A DNA stretch of 28,993 nucleotides from Bacillota bacterium (lineage in GTDB: Bacteria; Bacillota; Clostridia; Lachnospirales; Lachnospiraceae): contig JAEZVF010000099.1 of NCBI GenBank assembly GCA_023443225.1, positions 1 to 28,993 of the forward strand, in the 5' to 3' direction. Below the pieces are notes generated by a model. That model did no database searches. It was given only the letters and a program-made list of their open reading frames with translations, and was not told where the DNA came from. Below, piece after piece: positions 23,262 to 28,993 of the stretch (its first letter is position 1; each line of letters starts with the position of its first letter). The translations under genes and the position numbers were made by a program.

Positions 23262-23987
23262 ATGGATTTGTTTGTTCCAATTTTAGCTGTTATTTGTGCA
23301 TATATTGTCAAAGGTATGAGTGGATTTGCAAACACTTTGATTTTTAGTACTATACTTAGTTTTACCAGAAGTACTGTAAATATCACACCGGTCGAATTAA
23401 TCCTTGGATATCCGGCGAACTTCTATTTTACTTGGAAAGAGCGCAAAAAGATTTCTTTTAAAATTGTAGGGCCGCTATCTTTATTGGTAATACTGGGAAG
23501 TATACCAGGTGCATTTTTTCTTAAACTGGGAGATATACGTTTAATTAAAGTAGTATTAGGGTTCGTTGTAATCAGTATAGCAGTGGAAATGTTATTACAT
23601 GATAAGAAAAAACAAGCAAAAAATTCTCCAGTGGTACTTGCCTGCATTGGTATTCTTTCTGGAATTTTAAGCGGGCTCTTTGGTATAGGGGCTTTTTTGG
23701 CTGCCTATGTCAACAGAACCACTGACTCACAAAGCCAATTTCGAGGCAATTTGTGTTTTGTGTTTCTTGTAGAAAACACATTTCGGTTACTATTGTATTC
23801 GATAACCGGTTTATTCAATTGGCATATTATTAAAAGTGCTTTCATTCTATTACCTTTTATGGTAATCGGTCTAGCGATTGGAACATCCTTGTCTTTAAGA
23901 GTAAATGACAGGATGGTTAAAAAAATAGTTAGTATTCTGTTGATATTATCAGGTATTTCAGTTGTTTTGAGTAATTTGCTGTATTAA
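23262..23987 (+). CDS. TauE/SafE-family membrane permease (sulfite exporter family)
   Basis: This protein of about 241 residues has seven to eight hydrophobic segments in two related halves. Each half starts with a Gly-rich helix, KGMSGFANTLIF near residue 17 and GILSGLFGIGAFLAAY near residue 132, the signature of TauE/SafE proteins. These move sulfite, sulfoacetate or other organic anions; the substrate here is unknown. I chose the ATG at 23262 because AGGAG lies six bases upstream; an ATG at 23256 touches that site. It converges with the ABC-2 genes and seems unrelated to the sugar operon. Confidence 0.87.
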   Translation: MDLFVPILAVICAYIVKGMSGFANTLIFSTILSFTRSTVNITPVELILGYPANFYFTWKERKKISFKIVGPLSLLVILGSIPGAFFLKLGDIRLIKVVLGFVVISIAVEMLLHDKKKQAKNSPVVLACIGILSGILSGLFGIGAFLAAYVNRTTDSQSQFRGNLCFVFLVENTFRLLLYSITGLFNWHIIKSAFILLPFMVIGLAIGTSLSLRVNDRMVKKIVSILLILSGISVVLSNLLY

Positions 23988-24020
23988 GTTTGAGTAGAGT
24001 TGTCACTATTTTACATTAAC

Positions 24021-24821
24021 CTAAATAGCAGTTAAATCCTTAGCACAGAACACTTTTACTGCACAAAATAGTAGGATTCCTGAAGTAATGATACAAAACA
24101 AAGTGTATATTGGATTTAAGTGATTATCCAATAATTCAGTCGGTAAGAAGTACTTTAGTGGTGCTACAATTTGTATTGCCTTATTATCTTCAGACATATC
24201 GAATATGACACCAAATAGAAATAATAGAAAGAAACATAAGTTGCTGTATAAGGCGCCTTTTTCCGCCCTTTTTACGATGGAAGAAAGAAATGCTCCAAGT
24301 GAAAAAAACAGAATTCCAACTAGAAAACCTGAAACTCCAAACAGTACCATTTGAGAGTTGATATTCCCATCTATCTTTAAAGTCATGACAGCAACAATAG
24401 AAATAATAACATGCAGCATGGAGTAAACTGCTAAAAAGATAGTATTAGTGAATAATTTTAGTCCCAAGATGTAACTTCGTGTCCGTGGCTTTGTGAAAAG
24501 AAATTCATAGGTCTTATCTACCGACTCCCGGGTGATGGAGTTGGTACCTAGATAAATGCCATAGATGGAGATGCAGATTAGTGCATAAAAGGCCAATACA
24601 GAGTAGTAACCGCCAAGGGAGTTTATGTCAAGTCCAACCATTCCAAACACAGCCAGAACGATACGGGGAAATTGATTCATTAGCTTCATTACATCTGCAT
24701 TTCCTGCACCGGATATTCCGGTGAATTTTGTAAGACCTGCAAAATCTAAAAAAAACAATCCAAGTGTCCACAATAGGAATGATTTCATTCCTGCATGAAG
24801 TTCATGCTTTACTATGTTCAT
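24021..24821 (-). CDS. ABC-2 type transporter permease (second)
   Basis: This 266-residue membrane protein has six hydrophobic segments and begins NIVKHELHAGMKSFLLWTLG, the cytoplasmic entry typical of ABC-2 permeases. The conserved block SITRESVDKTYEFLFTKPRTRSYILG (middle) matches the KTREYLLSLPISR-type coupling region. I chose ATG 24821 because AAAGGTG lies six bases upstream; this leaves a 37-base gap after the previous gene. The same length and block order as the neighbouring permease suggest an old duplication, giving a heterodimer. Substrate unknown; exporters of peptides or lipids are usual. Confidence 0.87.
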   Translation of the reverse strand: MNIVKHELHAGMKSFLLWTLGLFFLDFAGLTKFTGISGAGNADVMKLMNQFPRIVLAVFGMVGLDINSLGGYYSVLAFYALICISIYGIYLGTNSITRESVDKTYEFLFTKPRTRSYILGLKLFTNTIFLAVYSMLHVIISIVAVMTLKIDGNINSQMVLFGVSGFLVGILFFSLGAFLSSIVKRAEKGALYSNLCFFLLFLFGVIFDMSEDNKAIQIVAPLKYFLPTELLDNHLNPIYTLFCIITSGILLFCAVKVFCAKDLTAI

Positions 24822-24858
24822 ATTAACACCTTTCTGCATATTAATTACAAATGCTTCT

Positions 24859-25659
24859 CTAGACTGAATGTATATCATGTTTACAATAGACTACATATGC
24901 TGCGCCAATACTGACAATACCGATAAGAATTGCAGTGCATACATATTGTAATTCGTATTTACCATTGGAATATATTGTTGTAGGTGAGAAATATTTAACG
25001 GGAGCAAGGTAATGCATGATGTTCTCATCCATAATCGCATCCAAAGCAGATAGAATGAATGCACCAAAGCTAATGGCAGTAGCAATGCCAGAGACACTGC
25101 GGACTTTTTTCGCAATAACTGCAAATGCTGTGCCAAAGGCAGTAAATAATAATTGGGTAAAAAATAATCCAGCAACACTTAGGAGGAAAGTTCTAAGACC
25201 TTCTTTAGCTTCTCCGGAGGTGTTATAGATGATCACAGACGATAAAAGCAACAGCGCATTAGATAAACATAGTAAGGTAAGCAATTCCAATAGTTTAGAA
25301 GCAAAGATTTTGCTGCGGCTCAATGGTTTTGAATGTAAAAAATCCATGCATTTGCTCCGTTTTTCCCGGGCAAAAGAAGCCACAGATAAAGTTGTTGCCA
25401 TAATTGTCCCCATAAGAGCAAGGTAATTGTAGGTCAAATTAAAAAATCCTCCAAAGCTGAACATTGTATTGGCATCAAAACCGAAAGCAGCCAGAAAAGG
25501 TTTAGGGAAGCCACTGATGATGTCCATTACATCATCAAGACTGTCAGCAAAAATAGGATAGATATTTAGTTGAAATACTGCAAGAAAAAGAATGGTAGCC
25601 AAGGTCCAGAGAAGGGCATTTTTCCATTGTGCCTTTAATTCAAATAAATAGATATTCAC
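24859..25659 (-). CDS. ABC-2 type transporter permease (first)
   Basis: This 266-residue membrane protein has six hydrophobic segments and starts with NIYLFELKAQWKNALLWTLA. The block SFAREKRSKCMDFLHSKPLSRSKIFASK is the coupling-loop region seen in ABC-2 permeases. The likely start is a GTG at 25659, one base after the ATPase stop codon, with AGGAG seven bases upstream; the ATG at 25680 would put the site inside the gene. It works with the ATPase encoded before it and the second permease after it. Confidence 0.87.
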   Translation of the reverse strand: MNIYLFELKAQWKNALLWTLATILFLAVFQLNIYPIFADSLDDVMDIISGFPKPFLAAFGFDANTMFSFGGFFNLTYNYLALMGTIMATTLSVASFAREKRSKCMDFLHSKPLSRSKIFASKLLELLTLLCLSNALLLLSSVIIYNTSGEAKEGLRTFLLSVAGLFFTQLLFTAFGTAFAVIAKKVRSVSGIATAISFGAFILSALDAIMDENIMHYLAPVKYFSPTTIYSNGKYELQYVCTAILIGIVSIGAAYVVYCKHDIHSV

Positions 25660-25660
25660 G

Positions 25661-26545
25661 CTACTTCTCCTCTCCTTCATAATAGTGTAGGAAGATTTCT
25701 TCTAATGTTGGTTCGGTAATGTCTATGTTTGACAGAAAATACTTGCTTATTGCAGTTAACAGGGCATTGCAGTCGCCCTTGTATAAAAAGCGAACAATAT
25801 TATTCTGTATGTCCAGATTAGTAGCCCCTTCTATCGTGAATTCGGAGATTGGTGTATTCGTACTGAATACAACTTTTTTATAACTCTCATTCTGAAGGTC
25901 GCTGATTTTCTGTGTCTTGATGATTCGTCCTTCTTTAATGATTGCCACCCGGTCACAAATCCGCTGTACTTCACCTAGGATATGGGAAGAGAATAGGATG
26001 GTAGCACCACGTACATTTTCCTTCTGGATAAGTTCAAAGAATATTTTTTGCATCAGAGGATCCAGACCACTTGTTGGCTCATCAAGGATGATTAACTTTG
26101 GCGAGTGTAATAACCCTTGCACGATACCTACTTTTTTCTTATTACCAAGGCTCATGTCCTCAATCTTTTTATTTAAGTCAAGTTCTAATATGTTTGCCAG
26201 CTCTTTAATTCTAACTGTGCAGTCTTTCTTATAAAAACTAGCAGAGTAGCGTAACAGATCGATTGCTTTCATGTTTTCATAATAAAATATTTCACTTGGC
26301 AGATAACCGATCTGACTCAGAATTTCTTCTTTATTCTTATGACAATCCAAACCAAAGATTTTCGCTTCGCCACTTGTTTTATAGATTAAAGATAGCAAGG
26401 TCCGGATGGTTGTGGATTTTCCAGCCCCGTTCGGCCCAATGAAACCAAAGATCTCTCCTTCATAAACCGTAAGATCCACATCCAGAATACCTCGAGATTT
26501 ACCATAGGTTTTTGTGAGCTTATGTGTTTCAATTACTGCGTTCAT
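25661..26545 (-). CDS. ABC transporter ATP-binding protein for the ABC-2 permeases
   Basis: This 294-residue ATPase has Walker A GPNGAGKST (residues 37-45), a Q-loop region in IGYLPSE, Walker B with LIILDEPTSGLDP, and the switch His in FSSHIL. The signature LSGGQ is replaced by SLGNKKKV, a change common in this bacteriocin/bacitracin-resistance-like branch. GGAG precedes the ATG. The gene is first in a three-gene minus-strand operon with two ABC-2 permeases. No two-component system or GntR gene lies next to it here, so regulation is unknown. Confidence 0.93.
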   Translation of the reverse strand: MNAVIETHKLTKTYGKSRGILDVDLTVYEGEIFGFIGPNGAGKSTTIRTLLSLIYKTSGEAKIFGLDCHKNKEEILSQIGYLPSEIFYYENMKAIDLLRYSASFYKKDCTVRIKELANILELDLNKKIEDMSLGNKKKVGIVQGLLHSPKLIILDEPTSGLDPLMQKIFFELIQKENVRGATILFSSHILGEVQRICDRVAIIKEGRIIKTQKISDLQNESYKKVVFSTNTPISEFTIEGATNLDIQNNIVRFLYKGDCNALLTAISKYFLSNIDITEPTLEEIFLHYYEGEEK

Positions 26546-26576
26546 ATGAAATACTCCTTCAATTAGATTTTTCGGT

Positions 26577-26605
26577 AATATAATTCTATTTTACTACATT
26601 GACTA
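26577..26605 (-). promoter_or_regulatory. Probable promoter of the ABC-2 operon
   Basis: On the minus strand TAGTCA (26605-26600), a 17-base spacer and TATATT (26582-26577), about 32 bases before the ATPase start codon. Confidence 0.55.
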
Positions 26606-26666
26606 TTTATTACAATGCTTATATTGAAATATTTTTATAATATCTTATGATTGGAGGTGGACCGAA

Positions 26667-26702
26667 ATGGGGCACGGTAAAGGTGCAAAACAATTCAGAT
26701 AA
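26667..26702 (+). CDS. Possible tiny ORF (11 codons)
   Basis: GGAGGTG (26653-26659) lies seven bases before an ATG that opens MGHGKGAKQFR and stops at TAA. A TATAAT box is at 26636-26641, without a clear -35. It sits between the ABC-2 operon and the tRNA promoter. The ribosome site is excellent, but eleven codons are too few for a confident call. It may be a leader peptide or the start of a lost gene. Confidence 0.25.
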   Translation: MGHGKGAKQFR

Positions 26703-26717
26703 ATTTGTAATTTATAC

Positions 26718-26746
26718 TTGAAATATGCTCGTCTATTTGTTATAAT
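26718..26746 (+). promoter_or_regulatory. Promoter of tRNA-Gln
   Basis: TTGAAA (26718-26723), a 17-base spacer and TATAAT (26741-26746) with an extended -10 TGT. It starts a transcript about 45 bases before the tRNA. Confidence 0.82.
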
Positions 26747-26797
26747 ATCATTCGTGGCTGACAAGAAGAGAGAATCAAGCCACAGTATATAATATAA

Positions 26798-26869
26798 TGG
26801 GCTATCGCCAAACGGTAAGGCACTGGACTCTGACTCCAGCATCTCAAGGTTCGAATCCTTGTAGCCCAG
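26798..26869 (+). tRNA. tRNA-Gln (anticodon CUG)
   Basis: The 72-base gene folds into a full cloverleaf: acceptor TGGGCTA/TAGCCCA, D arm with GGTAAGGC, anticodon stem CTGGA/TCCAG with loop CTCTGAC (anticodon CTG, reads CAG), and T arm CAAGG-TTCGAAT-CCTTG. The discriminator base is G and CCA is not encoded. It stands alone with its own promoter and terminator. Confidence 0.95.
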
Positions 26870-26873
26870 TCCA

Positions 26874-26906
26874 AACAAAAATGAAGTCGCAAGACTTCAT
26901 TTTTTG
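26874..26906 (+). terminator. Terminator of tRNA-Gln
   Basis: ATGAAGTC pairs with GACTTCAT over a GCAA tetraloop, with A- and T-runs on the flanks. The pairing continues outward: AGCCCAGTCC in the tRNA 3' end (26863-26872) is complementary to GGACTGGGCT at 26914-26923. Confidence 0.88.
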
Positions 26907-26930
26907 TTGTCCTGGACTGGGCTTGCCCAG
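26904..26930 (+). repeat. Direct repeat copy 1, tRNA-flank motif
   Basis: A 27-base stretch containing TGTCCTGGACTGGG is repeated at 27882-27908 with 23 of 27 bases the same. It begins inside the T-run of the tRNA terminator and includes the complement of the tRNA 3' end. Confidence 0.75.
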
Positions 26931-27164
26931 TTGAATCCTTGATTTTCAAAGGTTTTTTCATTATTTGATACTGAAATTTTATCATAGAAGGCACAAGATT
27001 ATTACCAATTTTACAAGGTAGTCTAGTGCCTAGTTTATATGATTTTTATACAGAATAAACAGTTTTGATTTTCAACACTTTTTACCCCGCAGGAAATTAT
27101 AGGGTTTACTTATTCGATAATAAGAGGTAAAATATTCCTAATAATATTTATGGGGGTAGTCATT

Positions 27165-27536
27165 ATGTCAGTATTCTTATGTCCATTATGCGGTGATATA
27201 TTTAGTCTAATGTTTGATAATGAAGAAAGATGTGATTTTTGCCGAACGAAATTAATTAAACTGGATTTAGATGTAAGCACATTTGCTGATATGACAGATG
27301 ACGAAAAATTATCTTATGTATTAGAACATGCACCACAAAATGGATATGATTCCAGAGCATGGAGAAGGAGAGTACAAAAACAAGAATTAAGTTCACCGAA
27401 ATCATATCAAAAAAAATGCTTATATTGCGGTTCTTCAGATTTTACACCTGTAAGAAAAAAATGGAGCGTATTAGCAGGATTGCTTACAAATAAAATTGAT
27501 TTAGTATGTAATAAATGTGGAAATATAATAGAATAA
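27165..27536 (+). CDS. Double zinc-ribbon protein of unknown function
   Basis: This protein of about 123 residues has two Cys-pair sets. CPLCG and CDFC are near the N-terminus (about residues 6-27); CLYCGSSDF and CNKCG are near the C-terminus (about residues 85-120). A helical stretch with TDDEKLSYVLEHAPQNGYDSRAW lies between them. There is no export signal. The start is ATG 27165, with GGGGG eight bases upstream; an ATG at 27150 lies before that site. It stands between two copies of a tRNA-flank repeat and next to a decayed small gene that may have been a paralogue, so it may belong to a small mobile or variable island. No named function. Confidence 0.78.
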   Translation: MSVFLCPLCGDIFSLMFDNEERCDFCRTKLIKLDLDVSTFADMTDDEKLSYVLEHAPQNGYDSRAWRRRVQKQELSSPKSYQKKCLYCGSSDFTPVRKKWSVLAGLLTNKIDLVCNKCGNIIE

Positions 27537-27551
27537 AAGGGATGGATTAGC

Positions 27552-27729
27552 ATGGCATTAATTAAATGTCCAGAGAGAAATTATTATGCCCGATTATTCA
27601 TATGAAAAACGTAAACATGTAAAGTATTGGAATGAGAGATATTGAAAAATACCTAGTGAAGAAAAAGCAGACAAATATGCTCTTGAACATATGGTAGAAT
27701 GTATGAAAGTATATCATAATAGTAAATAA
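27552..27729 (+). pseudogene. Decayed small zinc-ribbon-type gene
   Basis: An ATG at 27552, after a possible ribosome site GGGATGG, opens MALIKCPE, the usual start of small zinc-ribbon proteins. This frame stops after 17 codons. A second frame from 27586 reads MPDYSYEKRKHVKYWNERY, meets a TGA at 27643-27645, and then continues coherently as KIPSEEKADKYALEHMVECMKVYHNSK to a TAA at 27727. One frameshift and one nonsense codon (TGG to TGA is the simplest change) explain this. The zinc-ligand Cys after CPE is also lost. Confidence 0.6.
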
Positions 27730-27736
27730 AACCTAC

Positions 27737-27771
27737 GCAAGGTACTATTTTTATAGTTGCCTTGCTTTTTT
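27737..27771 (+). terminator. Rho-independent terminator after the zinc-ribbon genes
   Basis: GCAAGG (27737-27742) pairs with CCTTGC (27760-27765), with further TA pairs inside, and is followed by six or seven T residues. Confidence 0.85.
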
Positions 27772-28128
27772 ATCCAACTATAGTAATTAGAAATAATAAA
27801 GATATAGCACTCCAGTATATAGTTATAGTTGATAGCAATTTGATGTTTTTAAGTCAATTATATATATATGCAGAAGTACTTTTGCTGTCCTGGACTGGGA
27901 TTGTCTAGATTCGTAAAAATAATTGTTACAGCAGTAATACAAAATACAAATACAATAACTAAATAATCTAAAATTTTTTTATCGGAATCACAGGAAAATA
28001 TTGTAGATATATTTAACGTTATATTATATAATTACACAATCAGTTTTATTTCTTATTTATAACATAAAAAACTGAAATTTACCTAATTAGGATAATTTTA
28101 ATTAGTTCATTGAAAGGGGGAGATACTA
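27772..28128. other. AT-rich intergenic stretch with one repeat copy
   Basis: About 350 bases without a gene. It holds copy 2 of the tRNA-flank repeat (27882-27908), a TA-only run near 27860, a short hairpin CAGTTTT/AAAACTG (28041-28074), and the ribosome site of the next gene at 28116-28120. I could not settle on a promoter. Confidence 0.6.
27882..27908 (+). repeat. Direct repeat copy 2, tRNA-flank motif
   Basis: Matches the stretch next to tRNA-Gln (26904-26930) at 23 of 27 positions, including an unbroken TGTCCTGGACTGGG. The two copies are 978 bases apart in the same orientation and bracket the zinc-ribbon genes. Confidence 0.75.
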
Positions 28129-28869
28129 TTGTTTAATAGTGAAAAGAGCATCGAATATTTTTACGGGGAATATAAGAAAAACATATTGGGTAAAAAACAT
28201 TATATGAAATTATTTATTTATACAGATCATCTAGAGGGAAATGGATTCTTATGGTACAACGGGGAATTGAGTAGTGAAGCTACTCCATTTAATATAGCTT
28301 TTGATGAGATAAAGGATATATCATACTTGGATGTAAAAGGTGATAAAGGTATCATTGTCAAATATAAGCCCCAAAAATCTATTGTAAGCTCTTCAGAAAG
28401 CAAAAGTGTTGTTATTATGGGTATTGATAAATATAACGAAGTAATCGACTTGATGGAAAATAATCGTCAAAAATATTTTGAAAATGTAAGAATAGTGAAC
28501 GAAAGACGAAAACTACAAGAGCAAAAGCGTGTGCTTCAAATTGCCGAGGATGAAGAACAGGCTAAGCATTTTTTTCAAGATTGTTACAAATTTCATATTA
28601 CGGATCATAATAATCCGTACTTTGAAATATTTAAAGAAAACTTTCAGTTAGCACTTATTTATATAGATAAAGATAGAAATGTAAATTTTTTAAGAGTAGA
28701 TGGAAATAATAAAGAAGAATCTAATGGTATAATACCATTCTCTAAAATTCATTACTATGAAAAAGTAGGTAATATTCATTATACAACTGAAATTAATAGT
28801 TGTTATTCAAGTTTTGGCGGAAGGATAACAGGCAGCACATTTTCAAAAAAGACGGCATTGTGGGCCTAA
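28129..28869 (+). CDS. Unknown protein, possibly C-terminally truncated
   Basis: I do not recognise this 246-residue protein. It reads as two similar-sized alpha/beta parts (about residues 1-115 and 150-230) joined by a charged helix of about 35 residues (NERRKLQEQKRVLQIAEDEEQAKHFF). The parts resemble PH-like small-molecule or membrane-sensing folds, but this is a guess. The start is a TTG at 28129, eight bases after GGGGG; no ATG serves until residue 26. The end, GGRITGSTFSKKTALWA, stops just where related bacterial proteins often run on into a Gly-rich hydrophobic tail, so a short deletion or nonsense change may have cut it. A TTG start and low coding richness suit an accessory gene. Confidence 0.6.
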   Translation: MFNSEKSIEYFYGEYKKNILGKKHYMKLFIYTDHLEGNGFLWYNGELSSEATPFNIAFDEIKDISYLDVKGDKGIIVKYKPQKSIVSSSESKSVVIMGIDKYNEVIDLMENNRQKYFENVRIVNERRKLQEQKRVLQIAEDEEQAKHFFQDCYKFHITDHNNPYFEIFKENFQLALIYIDKDRNVNFLRVDGNNKEESNGIIPFSKIHYYEKVGNIHYTTEINSCYSSFGGRITGSTFSKKTALWA

Positions 28870-28943
28870 TGTCATTAAGTTAAGATAAAATCATTCAAAA
28901 ATAAGTAAGATTATTTTTAAAGATTAATTTTTTGTACAACAAA

Positions 28944-28967
28944 TAGACAGATTGCAATCTGCCTGTA
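28944..28967. other. Palindrome near the window end
   Basis: CAGATTGCAATCTG (28948-28961) is a perfect 14-base palindrome, extended as GACAG/CCTGT and followed by AAAAAA. Read on the minus strand it has a T-run before it rather than after it. It may be a weak terminator for a neighbouring gene beyond the window. Confidence 0.4.
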
Positions 28968-28993
28968 AAAAAGATAGAATAAAGACGGTTATT

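Overview
The window looks like chromosomal DNA of a low-GC, Gram-positive clostridium, most likely Lachnospiraceae and close in style to the plant-fibre fermenter Lachnoclostridium (Clostridium) phytofermentans. This rests on the AT-rich composition, strong GGAGG-type ribosome binding sites, near-consensus sigma-A promoters (often with an extended -10 TGn), U-tract terminators and the protein families. It is inference; no database was searched.

Layout. 1-100 is the 3' end of a 23S rRNA, followed by three 18-bp tandem repeats and a terminator, with no 5S gene. On the minus strand lie a TetR regulator and a CrtI-like FAD oxidoreductase that overlap by four bases. 2630-5146 (plus) is a polar amino acid ABC importer: the binding protein has its own terminator, and the permease-ATPase pair has a separate promoter containing a 7-bp-arm palindrome. 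5147-6034 holds no intact gene. It contains a roughly 280-bp nearly full-length palindrome (MITE-like) and a decayed minus-strand gene fragment. A minus-strand MFS transporter and glycerophosphodiesterase pair follows.

8469-11045 (plus) is an XpaC-like / TelA-like pair. 11290-13110 encodes a choice-of-anchor-A-type protein with a long Cys-Pro repeat tract and no signal peptide. 13377-23142 is a sugar-use locus: cytoplasmic GH2 beta-galactosidase, LacI regulator, lipoprotein sugar-binding protein, two CUT1 permeases, a 610-residue enzyme-like protein I cannot assign, and a 70-residue zinc-ribbon protein. Three promoters in this locus (lacZ, lacI, binding protein) each carry a TTGCGCAAA-containing site just after the predicted transcription start, so one LacI protein probably controls the whole set. 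The likely flow is import of a galactoside, cleavage inside the cell, and further processing by the 610-residue protein. No ATPase for the importer is encoded here, so a shared MsmK-type ATPase is implied.

23262-23987 is a TauE/SafE permease. 24021-26545 (minus) is an ABC-2 transporter of one ATPase and two permeases. 26798-26869 is tRNA-Gln(CUG), whose terminator stem extends into the tRNA 3' end. Part of that stem is repeated about 1 kb downstream, around a double zinc-ribbon gene and a decayed small gene. The window ends in an unknown 246-residue protein that may be truncated at its C-terminus.

Most interesting leads: the palindromic element at 5170-5449, the Cys-Pro repeat protein, the unassigned 610-residue protein with its zinc-ribbon partner, the leader ORF before the sugar permease, and the repeated tRNA-flank motif.
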